64,000 nucleotides of DNA from Caprella mutica (GCA_947561585.1 CANNZV010000425.1:424716-488715), one strand, 5' to 3'. Shown: positions 12,288 to 23,455, numbered from the stretch's first letter. Numbers and translations are program-made. Notes: generated from the letters alone by a model not told the origin.

Positions 12288-12882
12288 GTGTTCTAATAAC
12301 TATATATTACAATTTTATAAACAACACAAGTATATCTTTCCTAATAATTTTAGATGCAATGTTTAATAATTATATGGTGCATGGGAAATATAATTATTAT
12401 ACTGAATATTAAAATTAATTAGAGCATAAGAATGCGCTAAAAATAATAGGTAATCGGGTTAATAATTTTGCTAGCAATTTGAAGTCAAGTCATGGTTCTG
12501 CTATTATTTTCCAATAATAAAATCATTTAAATTAGTTTTAAAAATCCTTTATTAATTATTAAAATTTTATGCTTTTCTTCCAAAAAAAGAATACGAAAAG
12601 ATTTATTGCACAAAAAATACTTTAAATCCGCATAAAAATTTCATCATTTTTATGACTGTTTTATAATATGTAAAACCCATATTTTTTCCATTGCTGAGTT
12701 GTTTTGCAACACTCGCTCTGAATTGTTATTTTGGTTGTTATTCGACAAAAAAAAATTTGTATAACAAAATTGTTACACGAATTTTCTATGCTTAGATTGC
12801 ACCAAAAAATGTATTACGAAATAAATGATACTAACATTATCTCATTCTTTTGAAATGTTGAAATCATGTACCTAAATGAAAT

Positions 12883-13061
12883 AGGGTAAGTTCCAAGTTA
12901 TCAGACAGTTCCATATTTTCGATCATTTATGATATATATAATTTATTAAATTTATTTTAATTAGCTACCAAATGAAAAACCCAGTCGAATAATAATTAAT
13001 TTACATTGTTTCCTACATGATCGAAAATATAGAACGGGTCTGATTACTCGAAACTTACCCC
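12883..13061. mobile_element. MITE-A, complete copy
   Basis: Left AGGGTAAGTTCCAAGTTATC + AGACAGTTCCATATTTTCGA; right TCGAAAATATAGAACGGGTC + TGATTACTCGAAACTTACCC. About 179 bp, AT-rich middle. Between the end of this element and 13380 no gene is seen; a 95-codon frame at 13084-13371 has no support. Confidence 0.88.
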
Positions 13062-13380
13062 AGCATTCACTAAAAACAATCCAATGAATACCATCATAAA
13101 CATACTATTAAGTAATATCTATAAAATCATCTCCATATTACAATATATAACAATCATTTTTTTATTTCTACTCTTAAATATTCATTTGTACCCTATTAGT
13201 AATAAAAGTGAAAGACTCAATAAAAGACAATACCTACAGACAATCTTTTCTACGAGGTATTTTCAGGAGCTTTTATTCACTTGTGTCACGCGCAGTACTG
13301 AACTCTGTCGCCAGGGGGAGAAAAACAAAGTAAAGGGGACACAGAGAAAATTCTACTTTTTGATTTATTGAGAGTGAAAG

Positions 13381-13805
13381 GAAAGGAGGCAGGAGGAGCT
13401 GTTAGAGGCAGGAGGAGTTGTTAGAGGCAGGAGGAGCTGTTAGAATCAGAAGGAGCTATTAGAGGCAGGAGGAGCTGTTATAGGCAGAAGGAGCTGTTAG
13501 AAACAGGAGGAGCTGTTTGAAACAGGAGGAGCTGCTAGAGGCAGGAGGAGCTGTTAGAGGCAGGAGGATCTGTTGTTAGAGGCAGGAGGAGCTGTTAGAG
13601 GCAGGAGGAGCTGTTAGAAACAGGAGGAGCTGTTAGAGGCAGGAGGAGCTGTTAGAAACAGGAGGAGCTGTTAGAGGCAGGAGGATCTGTTAGAAGCAGG
13701 AGGAGCTGTAAGAGGCAGGAGGAGCGTTTAGAGGCAGGAGAAACTGTTAGAGGCAGGAGGAGGTTTTACAGTCAGGAGGAGCTGTTTAAAACAAGAGCAG
13801 TGTTG
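13381..13805. repeat. 19-bp minisatellite (AGGCAGGAGGAGCTGTTAG), about 22 copies
   Basis: Purine-rich 19-bp units with variants AAACAGGAGGAGCTGTTAG and AGGCAGGAGGATCTGTTAG. The array stops about 50 bp before the TATA box of the His-rich secreted gene, so it sits in that promoter's upstream region. Confidence 0.93.
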
Positions 13806-13854
13806 TTAGAAACATGTACAGTGTGGTTAAATTTAAAATGAATTATATTTTAGC

Positions 13855-13896
13855 TATATAAAGTTATATAAAACAGAATATAAATTCTTCACAGTC
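13855..13896 (+). promoter_or_regulatory. Core promoter of the His-rich secreted gene
   Basis: TATATAAAG at 13855 and a second TATATAAAA at 13865 precede an initiator-like TTCACAGTCA at about 13888-13897 by about 25-35 bp. The inferred start codon is at 13908, leaving a very short 5' leader. Confidence 0.5.
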
Positions 13897-13907
13897 ACTC
13901 AATCACA

Positions 13908-15347
13908 ATGCAAATCATTACTTTCTTCATAAAAATGGTAACCTTATTAACATTCATTCATTTCAGCATATCATTCTTTTTCTTCCGAGTCAGACAACTG
14001 TTACGGCACATCTAGTTCAGTAAAGCAGAAATTTCGCTAGGTCATCATAGTACACATATCGCGGGAAAAAACGTCACACTCGCTTGGTTGGGAAGCTGTT
14101 TGTGCGTGTGTACGATAACTATCTAACAATGTGGAATGAATTGCGGAAATTAATAATCTACTTGTTCCATTGTCCAAAACTGATTTAATAAAAGGAATTA
14201 TATTTCTTGTATTGGGCTGAGTTTCAATGAAGATGTAATTCAAGAAGATTTTTGTTAAGAAAAGATGTATTGTGATTTGCCTGCGTGTGAATCCTTTTTT
14301 TTAAGTTGTTTGTTCATATATTTAAAATTCTCGTTTATCTTTCAGTTGCTCCTGTTGCTGGGATGCGCCTACGCTTTCTCTATCGAAAACCTATCATACG
14401 AAACGGAATCGAATCCTCGACAATCGAAACCAAGTCTTTCAGACGACGACTTCAATCCCTTCGCCCCGTTCTCCAACGAGAAAATGGATGTGAGTGAATC
14501 CCGGATGGACAAAGCGGAAGATGTTGACAGAATACTCTCCATATTCGGGGGCCCAATGCTGCGAGTTCGACCAAATTGGGGATCTGGCCACCGTACAAGA
14601 CCCCACTTGGGATCCAAACATCATAGGAAGCCCCACCGGAAACCGCATGGATTCAAGAAACCACATTTCGGACATATCCACTACGAAGACGAGTACCACA
14701 ACGACCAAATATTCAAAGACGAATTCAAAGGTAATGACATTCATGACGAACACCATTTCTCTCATCACGATTCTCATAATAAAGGCGAGGTGAAATTCGA
14801 GGACTATAGCTTCAAGCCATCGCCACCCGATTCATTCGAGAACCAGTTCAAAATTCACGAATCTCTTGAGCATTTCGGAATGAGTCCACATCACAGTGTG
14901 GAATACTCCTCTCTTAACCATGATGCTCATTTACATCATGATCCAATTATTCATTCACACAGTCATGAATCTAAACCGCATGCCGAAAGCCACGTCTACC
15001 AAGATTTCACTGGCGGCCATCACGATATACCCGACTTCAGTGTAGAACACAATCCTCACGAATCCTTTTTCGACATCCACGGCGGAGGAGGCCACGACGA
15101 ATTCAATCTGATACTTCATGAAGATGGCCCGCCCACCAAACTCCCACATTCGCCAGGTTTTGTAAAAGGAATCACAAAGAACAGTATTTACAGAGGAGAT
15201 GTGCCTTTCAAAGAAATTGTCAATGAGCACGACAGAATACATCCTGGTTTGGAACCTGGTGGTGTCAAGGGTCTGGACCCTCAGTTGATATCATTCATTA
15301 CAGACAAAACTAGACCATACGTCCACAGGCACCTTTTCAACCATTAA
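13908..15347 (+). CDS. Secreted histidine-rich protein, two exons
   Basis: Exon 1 is inferred at 13908-13937 (MQIITFFIKM, start context CACAATG, donor ATG|GTAACC). Exon 2 runs 14346-15347 after the acceptor TTATCTTTCAG. The phases match (0/0) and the join gives a classic signal peptide: MQIITFFIKM, then LLLLLGCAYAFS, cleavage probably near the Ser before IENLS. The predicted protein is about 343 residues. After an acidic N-terminal part (residues about 22-75) comes a His-rich middle with many HH, HSH, HxH and PHxxPH motifs (about 90-270), including HGGGGH, and a less biased C-terminal 65 residues ending HRHLFNH. The His-rich, Gly/Pro-containing, exported character fits an extracellular or cuticle-associated or metal-binding protein, but I recognise no named domain. 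A frame also extends upstream of the acceptor to 14265; I prefer the spliced start because of the TATA box and signal peptide. AATAAA at about 15915 could be the polyadenylation signal. Confidence 0.75.
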
Positions 15348-15626
15348 AAATTTAATTTAATATCTGTGCATATCAATAGAATCTCAATTGAGTAGGTAGG
15401 TATACAGCTTTAAAGAATTACTACAGAAATCAGGGAAATTGACAAAAAACACTCATAACCTTAATTTTGCGACATATTCATTCATTTAATAGATAGGTAC
15501 TATTTTCTAATATACTATTATTTAGGTAGCTTACGTAGAACTGTGCTTTCTAATTTAAATGGCTTAGAAATATTAGCAGAAAATTTAAAAAAAAATACCC
15601 CAGGCTTTATCAGTCAACGTAAACCT

Positions 15627-15804
15627 AGTGTGAGTTACGAATTATCGGACAGTCCACATTTTCGCACAAATGAGAATAAGAATGAGAATAATTTACATTT
15701 ATTCTGTTTTTTACGAATTAAAGTAACAGATATAATTCTAAATTATATAGTGTTTCTTATATGATGGAAAATGCGGAACTGTCCGATAACTTGAATCTAA
15801 CCTA
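15627..15804. mobile_element. MITE-A, complete diverged copy
   Basis: Left GTGTGAGTTACGAATTATCG + GACAGTCCACATTTTCG; right GGAAAATGCGGAACTGTCCG + ATAACTTGAATCTAACCT. About 178 bp, in the 3' flank (possibly 3' UTR) of the His-rich gene. Confidence 0.8.
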
Positions 15805-16142
15805 TCATATAATAGGTTGCAAAGTAGAAGAAATTAAAATAACTATAAAGGATTTCAGTCATGTTGTAAAAATAGTATCTACATCACTAACTAAAAATGA
15901 TTGCTTAGAAATTTAATAAACAAAAATGGAGGAAAAATTTATACCTATAATATAATAGTGGTATTTTTTTCTCCGATGGTAGGTACCTATTAATTAGACT
16001 GTAATTTGTTGTTGCTTTTGGTGTTTATATATTATTTAGTAAGTCTTCTTCTGCCAAACTATTGTGAATTTTGTCCCTATTTATTTAATTAGGACTTTGT
16101 AGATTTGCTTTTGCCAGTGGATGATTTTTCTCATTGTAACTG

Positions 16143-16407
16143 AAGGGCCGTACACACGTAAGGTTTTTTAAGTCTTTCCACCAGACTTCTTGCTAAGCTC
16201 CTCCTACCTTTTCCACGAGAATATAAGAAAAAACGATAAAATAATAATTTATTTCTGTTGGTATCCATGAATACCTGCAGGTATCATGGATACCAACTGA
16301 AATAAATAATAATTAGTTTATAGTTTTTTTTTTCTTATGTTCTCGTGGAAAAAGTGGGAGGAGCTTAGCAAGAAGTCTGGTTTAAAGATTTAAAAGTACG
16401 GCCCTTT
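16143..16407. mobile_element. MITE-B, copy 1 (AAGGGCCGTACACACG ends)
   Basis: Long inverted termini, with left AAGGGCCGTACACACGTAAG, then AAGTCTTTCCACCAGACTTC and TTGCTAAGCTCCTCC. The mirrored right end is at 16325-16407. The centre is a perfect palindrome, GGTATC...AATACCTGCAGGTAT...GATACC, like the MITE-A core. A second copy is at 37647-37862. Confidence 0.9.
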
Positions 16408-16428
16408 AGTAGTTAAATATATTTAAGT

Positions 16429-16575
16429 AGGGTAACTGCTGAGTTAACGGACGGTAACATATTCTCGACCATTTAAGTAGATAATATACACATAATTATT
16501 ATAATAACCAGGTCAATATATTTTTCTTCTTATTGATCGAAAATATGAAACAGTTCGATAACTCAGAAGTTGCCC
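16429..16575. mobile_element. MITE-A, complete copy
   Basis: Left AGGGTAACTGCTGAGTTAAC + GGACGGTAACATATTCTCGA; right TCGAAAATATGAAACAGTTC + GATAACTCAGAAGTTGCCC. It lies 22 bp beyond MITE-B. Confidence 0.82.
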
Positions 16576-16934
16576 ATTATAATGATATCATTAGTTAATA
16601 AGTGCCATCTATGAAAATGTTATTTAACTAATATTCCTTTTGTAACTAAGTAAAATAATGGTAATTATGGAAATTTGGCAAAAATGAACTACTATAAATA
16701 ATATTATGAAGAAAAATTATGTGTGTTAACCTCTCCTAATTTTTATTATAAAGTTATTTTGTGTTTAATTGTTAAGAAATGTGAATGAATATTTTCTATC
16801 CTTATATACATTTTGTTTAAAATAACCTATGAATTATTATCCATTGTATTTAGCAGTCGACTAACTCTTTATTATTCTTGAGATCACATCCAGACACTAG
16901 AACAAAGTATGAAAACCTGTGATTTCTATGATAA

Positions 16935-17545
16935 AATGATAACCAGTTACCTGATTCTTTTTAAATTGGATACCAGTTGCCCGATTCTTTTTAAATTGGA
17001 TACAGTTAGCTGATACTTTTAAAAATTTGATAAATTTGAAAATCAGTTAGATAGCCGATTCTTTTTCAAAATGAATAAAATTGGACACCAGTTAGCAGAT
17101 TTCTTTTAAAAATTGGATACCAGTTAGCTGATTTCTTTTAAAAATTGGATACCAGTTAGCTGATTTCTTTTAAAAATTGGATAGAAGTTAGCTGATTCCT
17201 TTTAAAAATTGGATACCAGTTAGGTAGCAGATTTCTTTTAAAAATTGGATACCAGTTAACTGATTTCGTTTAAAAATTGGATACCAGTTAGCAGATTTCT
17301 TTTGAAAATTGGATACCAGTTTGCCGATTTCTTTTAAAAATTGGATAGGCCAGTTAATTGGTTTCTATTAAAAATTGGATACCAGTTAGCAGATTTCTTT
17401 TAAAATTGAATACCAGTTAGCCTATTTCTTTTAAAAATTGGATACCAGTTAGCAGATTTCTTTTAAAAATTGGATACCAGTTAGCTGCTTTCTTTTAAAA
17501 ATTGGTTACCAGTTAGCTGATTTCGTTTAAGTTAAATTGGATAAA
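16935..17545. repeat. 32-bp tandem repeat (TTTTAAAAATTGGATACCAG), about 19 copies
   Basis: Unit: TTGGATACCAGTTAGCTGAT followed by TTCTTTTAAAAA. Units vary in length and sequence at the edges and are more uniform in the middle. It lies just beyond the inferred 3' end of the ZMAT5-like gene. Confidence 0.9.
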
Positions 17546-17614
17546 ATTGATAAAACACTTTTCTGAATAAGTACAAATTGAGGAGGAATGAAGAGCTTTG
17601 AATTCAACACTCAC

Positions 17615-17620
17615 TTTATT
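17615..17620 (-). promoter_or_regulatory. Candidate polyadenylation signal of ZMAT5-like gene
   Basis: TTTATT on the + strand reads AATAAA on the minus strand, about 355 nt after the stop codon at 17974. Confidence 0.35.
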
Positions 17621-17973
17621 ATAAATTATGAAAAAACAAAACTGGAATCATATTGCAAACCCTACGTTCCATTTTCATCATCTTCGAGCTAAAGAACAAC
17701 TTTCATCAATAATGGTATGGAGGAATAGAAAACACGATAATAAATGTAAGAATAGAAATAATGTAAGATATGAATAACTCTACAAAAGCAACAAGTTTAG
17801 AATCTCCGATTAATTAAATCGAAATATTGTGTTGATTAATTAAGTAGAATGTTTAATGCCTAAGTATGGGAGTTCAATAATATTTTGATGCCTATGTTTC
17901 AGATGATGGACACCAAAGATCACACCAGACACAGTTTTTAATTTACAAAAATATTAGAAAGAAACAAGTAACA

Positions 17974-18913
17974 TCAACATTTCACTCCCAGTAAAGCCAT
18001 GATATCTTCTTGTTTTTTCTGCACCATTTTATTCAAAATCAAAGACTGAATATCGTCAGAAGAGGCAAGGGTCAAAATTTGTGGGCAGGGTAGTGGTCCG
18101 AACTCTTCAACCAGTTGCTCATTTTGTGCTGTTGAAGAATGGAAGAGGATATTGAAGATATTGCACATTTAGAAACTAGAAGTAGTGGGAATATTAATTT
18201 ATGATTAAAAACAAATTCTAATTTTAATTTAGAGCAGGTATTTTTTGCAGGTAAATTCAAAGTTTTTGGACAGCTCCACACTTTTAATCATATACAATAA
18301 AAAAAATTATTTTATTGGTATCCATGATACTTGCAAGTATCATGGATACCAATTAAAATAGATAAAACAGTTCTTATATCATCAAAAGTGTGGAATCATC
18401 CAATAACTATGAATGTATCCTAATACTCTTGCTATAAATTAGAAAATAGCTACTAGATTATTATATTATAGTTGATAATGAAAAATTTAAATAATTAGAT
18501 AGTTATTTAAATCCTAAATATCAGCATTAGCTTTTGAGAGCTAATTTCTAAAGGTAAGAACAACCTTAAGAAGTAGCTATATCCCAATTCTGCAGCTCTT
18601 TCAAATTTTTATCAATTCTATCCTAGTGTGACATTAGTTCCTCACCATCAGCACTCAATATCTGCAGGTCCTGATTATCAAGATGAGAGTAAATGCACTG
18701 GTCACCATAAGGACATCCAGAAGATGACAAAAACCTCTTGCATTTCTCCTTAGTCTTCTCGCTTTCAAATTTCTCTGTTGCGGTTTGGAACATTCGGTAG
18801 TAAGAGTTCCTGTTCTTGACGTGGTTCTGACCTGAGAAGTGGCGGTGTCTGGCATCTCTGGTGTGTGGCAGTCTGACGTCACAGAAATGACAGTAAAACT
18901 TACGAGGCGCCAT
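17974..18913 (-). CDS. ZMAT5: ZMAT5-like U11/U12 snRNP 20-kDa zinc-finger protein, two coding exons
   Basis: Exon 1 is 18646-18913 (start context AAAATGG; donor GATG|GTGAGG) and exon 2 is 17974-18128 (acceptor TTCTTCAACAG). The phases match (1/1) and give 140 residues. The N-terminus MAPRKFYCHFCD carries a U1-type C2H2 finger (C8, C11, H25, H31) within HFSGQNHVKNRNSYYRMF, and a classical C-x8-C-x5-C-x3-H finger follows (C58, C67, C73, H77; GCPYGDQCIYSH), then DLQILSAD. This two-finger order and spacing is that of ZMAT5, a component of the minor (U12-type) spliceosome's U11/U12 di-snRNP. The C-terminal 50 residues (ending MALLGVKC) include FGPLPCPQIL, a short Pro motif as in family tails. Unspliced, exon 1 would stop after only 8 more residues. 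The 517-bp intron holds a whole MITE-A copy. OST4 lies about 580 bp upstream on the same strand. Confidence 0.85.
18245..18422. mobile_element. MITE-A inside the ZMAT5-like intron
   Basis: Left CAGGTAAATTCAAAGTTTTT + GGACAGCTCCACACTTTTAA; core TGGTATCCATGATACTTGCA + AGTATCATGGATACCA; right CAAAAGTGTGGAATCATCCA + ATAACTATGAATG. The whole element lies within the intron (18129-18645). Confidence 0.8.
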
Positions 18914-19138
18914 TTTGTAATGTTGATGAGTGTTGTTTTGACGTGTTGCTAAAATTGGGATAAATATTATATTTTTCTTCAATTACTTCGAAGCAATCAT
19001 CTTCATAGGTAAATAATTATTTCTAGCTATATAAATTAAGTCAAATATATTATAAAAATAATCTTTCAAAAATAGATTTAATTAGCTACATCATCTACTT
19101 TTAGTAGACATTCAACATAATTATATATTTGAAATTTG

Positions 19139-19405
19139 ACAGGTTCTGATTTATAGGACAGCTTCACATTTTAAATCATGTAAAAAAAAAAAAAAAAGAG
19201 TATAATAATTATCATTACTATTATTCTATAGTATCTTCCTATATTAAATAGTATCCATTAGCTATACTCATGGTTTCAATGGACACTATAATATAATCAC
19301 TAGCTATTCAATATAACAAGTTGAATAATAATTATTATATAGGCTACATACTTTTTTACATGATCTAAAATATGGAACCATCTGATAACTTGAAGGTTTC
19401 AAAAA
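19139..19405. mobile_element. MITE-A, diverged copy with expanded middle
   Basis: Left CAGGTTCTGATTTATAGGAC + AGCTTCACATTTTAAATCAT; right CATGATCTAAAATATGGAAC + CATCTGATAACTTGAAGG. It lies between OST4 and ZMAT5-like, about 90 bp past the OST4 stop. Confidence 0.7.
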
Positions 19406-19493
19406 GATGTTCATTAAATAATATATAGCTATGTACTGAGTACTCACATGAAGTAGTTGGTAGGGTAGCTCGAAGATGAAGAAATGTTCTAGT

Positions 19494-19604
19494 TTACCGT
19501 GAGTTAGGGTTGTTTGCTGCAAGGTAGTGATAGAAAACTACCATAAGAAAAAGGGAAACACCCAGGATGTTCACAAACACGGCAAGCTGCACATCAGAAA
19601 TCAT
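19494..19604 (-). CDS. OST4: Oligosaccharyltransferase subunit OST4
   Basis: A 36-codon gene, too short for usual ORF cut-offs. The peptide begins [20 protein letters not shown] and continues [16 protein letters not shown]. This is the whole OST4 family pattern: a short lumenal N-terminus with M-I-x-D-V-Q-L, one transmembrane helix (about residues 8-29) and the conserved YHY...NNP cytosolic end; the family length is 36-37 residues. OST4 bridges subunits of the endoplasmic-reticulum oligosaccharyltransferase that performs N-glycosylation. Two bases before the ATG there is a good acceptor (GTAATTTCAG|AG), so the 5' leader is probably spliced. No in-frame extension is needed. The gene lies upstream of ZMAT5-like on the same strand. 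Confidence 0.9.
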   Translation of the reverse strand: MISDVQLAVFVNILGVSLFLMVVFYHYLAANNPNSR

Positions 19605-19619
19605 CTCTGAAATTACAAT

Positions 19620-21076
19620 TATAGAATTAGTCCCAGCACTTTGGAAGAAGAGGTTTCATCTAATTTAATCTGCTAGTCTTATTACCATGAAATTTTGTCA
19701 CCAGCCAGACTACAGAATTTACCATGTTATAGAGAATCATACTATTATACTTGACTTCAACCTTCAAGTGCAAATGAAGAGAAATATCTATTTTTCTCAT
19801 ATGCTTATTATGCTATAATGCTACAGTGTTATTTACATTTATTGGAGAGTTTTTGATCATTTCAATTAGGTAATTTAATCATTTGGGAGAGAAAATTGAT
19901 TATTTTTCAAATAGTGGACAGCTGGAGAAACAAATGGAGAGTTTATGAGCCAGTCTGTAAAAACAGGTAAAATGTTCATAGAGACCTCTTACCAGTCTGC
20001 AGTATATGGGACATTTAACATTTTCTGTATGAACACCAATCTACAGAAACTGGTTAAGTCAGTGTTTGTAGAGATCTCTTATTCTGTTCACAATAAGATT
20101 AATGTAAATATAGGAATTAATTCAAAATAGTTTGTAGAGAATATCCCAAATATCTCCATATTGAGCAGACTTTTGCAAACATCCCTTAATTTTCTCATAT
20201 AGCTATAGTATATTTACATGTATTTTAGTTTTTACAGAAAACAAAAGCCAAAATATAGGATTTCTTGGAGAACACTTTACCAGTTAGTTTGTGCAGCCTG
20301 GGTCTCTTATTCTGTTCGTGTCCATGTTACAGAGTATGTCAGTTAAAGCCAATTACCTAATTGTTATAGATTTCAAAAGCTCAAAACTCAGATATGTCTA
20401 ATTGGATGAAAATTTTGAATTAAAAATGGAGCCAATTTGGCTTTGCTTCAGATTTATGAAATTTGAACTCAAAAATTGGCTTACAATTTTCCAGTCTTTG
20501 AAACATCAAACATGGATTCTGTTCACAGTAAAATTAAAGTAAACATATTAGGTACATACCCCATAGGCCATTGGGTCTGATATGGATTAATTCAAAGGTG
20601 TTTCTAGGCAGCAAATTTGCAAAATTGAGGTGAACATGGGAATCAATTCAAAATTGTTCATAGAGAATATAATGATAAACTAACAATTCATTTCCATTTT
20701 CATCCAGTATGCAGAATGTGAAAGATATTTGGGATATTCTCTCCCCAATCTGCAGAAACTGGTAAAGTGTCAGTAGAGATCTCTTATTCTGTTTGTAGAA
20801 TTGTAGCAAAATTAATGTAAATAAAGGGATTAATTCAGAAGTTTTGAACCCAGTCTGTATTTCATTGTAAATTCCATTGACATGTCGGTGGAATTTTTCC
20901 TCCTTTGAAGTTTGAAAATGATATTCTAGCAAAGTCTGTGGAATTTTGGCTATCTATTCCTACGTTGTCGTTACCATTAATTTTCGGTGGATAATTTTGG
21001 AAAATGCTGGTGGATCAGCCAAATTATTGTTTATTGAAAATTGTTGGTGGATTTTTTCAGATATTTGAGAAAGTCA
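19620..21076. other. Gene-free stretch of degenerate hAT-like MITEs
   Basis: No exon seen. 19795-19945 resembles the CCAAGTAA family (AATTGCAAATGG-like, GGAGAGA). 20040-20175 and 20735-20835 are diverged reverse copies of the 179-bp CCAGTCTG element (CTGCAGAAACTGG, GAGATCTCTTATTCTGTT, TTAATGTAAATA). 20866-21076 is a decayed reverse copy of the 236-bp member (GTCGGTGGAATTT, GGTGGATCAGCCAAATTA). Confidence 0.6.
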
Positions 21077-21550
21077 GCTAAGTAAAATAGTAGGTTCAAG
21101 CAGGTAAATCGCGGCACCTTAACTAACTGTGGCCTCTAACAACAGAAACATCATAGCTTCAGAACACTTATTAAAAGCTTGAATTAATAAATTTATAGCA
21201 TACACTGCGCTTCTTTTGATAGCTATGCAACATTTTAATGTAAGTTTGGTTCAGAATGTTTTAAGAGACTCATGAGAGGGCCGCAATTAAAAATTAAAGG
21301 GCCGCAATTAAAAATTAAAGGGCCGCAATTTACCTGCGTGACTCTTATGTCTCACATACTCTCCATTTGTTACTCCAGCAGTCCAGCTCTCTCCAAAATT
21401 CACTATATTTCTCTTCAAAATGATCAAATTATCATGAATTTTTTCCAAAATAACATTGTAGCATAGGAGAAAATTAGATACCTATTTCTCACCATTTGCA
21501 ATTGAAGGGCTCAAAAAACTGTCACAAACTTGCCATTAAAATGGCAAGTT
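21077..21550 (+). mobile_element. CCAAGTAA hAT-like MITE, interrupted and right-truncated
   Basis: Left end CTAAGTAAAATAGTA, then a 253-bp insert, then continuation TATGTCTCACATACTCTCCA and internal family sequence up to about 21550, where the right end is lost. Compare the intact copy at 51733-51977. Confidence 0.75.
21093..21345. mobile_element. TA-flanked element inside a hAT-like MITE
   Basis: Inserted between AATAGTA and TATGTCTC, giving a TA on each side. Termini GGTTCAAGCAGGTAAATCGC and (inverted) AATTTACCTGCGTGACTCT share GCAGGTAAAT-GCGGC. A triplicated 21-bp block, GGGCCGCAATTAAAAATTAA, lies at its right end (about 21278-21330). Confidence 0.65.
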
Positions 21551-21741
21551 TGTAACTGTCCGGACTGCCAGATTGCATTCTAATGATTCTATGTGAATTT
21601 TTTTCAAAACTCGCGGTCTTCTAAAAGACATTTATATGGAGTTTCAAAACTTTGCAGCTTATCAAATGTGAATATTCACTTGATCAAATATTCCCAGTCT
21701 GTTAATAAGTAACTAAATCTAGGTAGTAATTGCTCCTTCCA

Positions 21742-22510
21742 CCACGTCTCGCTTTTTCTATCCCACGTCTCGCTTTTTCTATCCCACGTCTCGCTTTTTC
21801 TATCCCACGTCTCGCTTTTTCTATCCCACGTCTCGCTTTTTCTATCCCACGTCTCGCTTTTTCTATCCCACGTCTCGCTTTTTCTATCCCACGTCTCGCT
21901 TTTTCTATCCCACGTCTCGCTTTTTCTATCCCACGTCTCGCTTTTTCTATCCCACGTCTCGCTTTTTCTATCCCACGTCTCGCTTTTTCTATCCCACGTC
22001 TCGCTTTTTCTATCCCACGTCTCGCTTTTTCTATCCCACGTCTCGCTTTTTCTATCCCACGTCTCGCTTTTTCTATCCCACGTCTCGCTTTTTCTATCCC
22101 ACGTCTCGCTTTTTCTATCCCACGTCTCGCTTTTTCTATCCCACGTCTCGCTTTTTCTATCCCACGTCTCGCTTTTTCTATCCCACGTCTCGCTTTTTCT
22201 ATCCCACGTCTCGCTTTTTCTATCCCACGTCTCGCTTTTTCTATCCCACGTCTCGCTTTTTCTATCCCACGTCTCGCTTTTTCTATCCCACGTCTCGCTT
22301 TTTCTATCCCACGTCTCGCTTTTTCTATCCCACGTCTCGCTTTTTCTATCCCACGTCTCGCTTTTTCTATCCCACGTCTCGCTTTTTCTATCCCACGTCT
22401 CGCTTTTTCTATCCCACGTCTCGCTTTTTCTATCCCACGTCTCGCTTTTTCTATCCCACGTCTCGCTTTTTCTATCCCACGTCTCGCTTTTTCTATCCCA
22501 CGTCTCGCGG
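21742..22510. repeat. 21-bp tandem repeat (CCCACGTCTCGCTTTTTCTAT), about 37 copies
   Basis: Almost perfectly uniform 21-bp units, then three or four diverged units with GCGG changes up to 22567 and again just after the inserted element (22835-22865). Both strands are open for about 285 codons (RLAFSIP and RRGIEKA heptads), because 21 is divisible by 3. The uniformity points to recent expansion. No coding support. Confidence 0.94.
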
Positions 22511-22567
22511 TTTTAATCCCGCGGATCGCAGTTTTTATCCAACGGCTCGCGGTTTTTATCCCGCGGC

Positions 22568-22834
22568 CCATGTTTTAAAGTATGGACAAAGTCACCAGTA
22601 TATTGGCAACTTTTGAGGGGTTGAATAAGTTGAAAAACCTGTAAATAAAAAGTAAATCACTCCTAAAATAGTCTCAAGAGAAACACATGCATCAGGCATG
22701 AAGCATAAGGATGTTTCCAAGTGTAAAATCTTCACTAGGAACTCAAATTTCTCATTTAAAGTATCTTAAATGTGGCGTCCTGGATTCATTCTCTCACTAA
22801 ACTGGCGACTTTCCTGCCAAACATTAAAACATGG
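22568..22834. mobile_element. CCATGTTT hAT-like MITE with 8-bp duplication
   Basis: Inverted termini CCATGTTTTAAAGTATGGAC and (right) CTGCCAAACATTAAAACATGG. Flanks are CCCGCGGC before and CCCACGGC after (7 of 8). It splits the diverged tail of the 21-bp array. Related to 34555-34820. Confidence 0.85.
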
Positions 22835-22865
22835 CCCACGGCTCGCGGTTTTTATCCCACGGGCA

Positions 22866-23455
22866 CGGCTCAGATATGATATTCCGACGGCTATTCAAAT
22901 AACCTGTTGGTGAAATGGAGGCTCTTGGACAACAACTAATGCAATCTGGTCGGTTTGCAAAGCATGCACAATTAGTCTCCAGATATTAAATTTTTGGGGC
23001 AATTTGTCTCCAAAGATTTTCAAATTCAGAAGACTAATTTCAAAGTCTCAATAGTCACCGGAAAAACTTCACAACTTCATGCATCTTTTGCAGACTGGCC
23101 AGACTGGGACTTCAGGAACTGGTAAACTGTTTTCCAAGAAATCCTCTATTTTATCTTCTCTTCTCAGTAAAATAGGTACAGTAAATATAGGAGGAAATTA
23201 AGGTTTGTTCACACAGAAAATGTTAAAAATGTCCCATATTCTGCTGACTGTCACTCACTAACTGTTAGTTGTTACGGTTTGACCTCTCTGAACAATTTGA
23301 ATTAATTCCTATATATACAATTCCTATTTATACAATTTTGATATGAACACTTCTGAATAAATCCCTATATATACATTAATTTTTCTATAAAATTACAAAC
23401 AGTCAGAACAGAATGAGAGATCTCTGATCTCTGCAAACACTTTACCAGTTTCTAA
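22866..23455. mobile_element. Decayed CCAGTCTG-family elements
   Basis: About 23095-23250 matches the 152-bp member (GGAACTGGTAAA, CCAAGAAATCCTC, AATGTCCCATATTCTG). About 23275-23455 is a diverged 179-bp member (TTGAATTAATTCCTATAT, GAGAGATCTC, TTTACCAGTTTCT) interrupted near its right end by the element at 23456. No gene seen. Confidence 0.6.

Noticed and set aside
13084..13371. 95-codon frame upstream of the His-rich gene
   Set aside because: No recognisable family, AT-rich first half, overlaps no splice pattern that joins to a neighbour.
14369..15242. Antisense and shifted frames over the His-rich gene
   Set aside because: Shadows of a compositionally biased exon; only the + frame has a signal peptide and a matching upstream exon.
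21702..22578. Two antisense frames of about 285 codons (RLAFSIP / RRGIEKA heptads)
   Set aside because: A 21-bp satellite is open on both strands by arithmetic; flanks are an inserted MITE and decayed array units.
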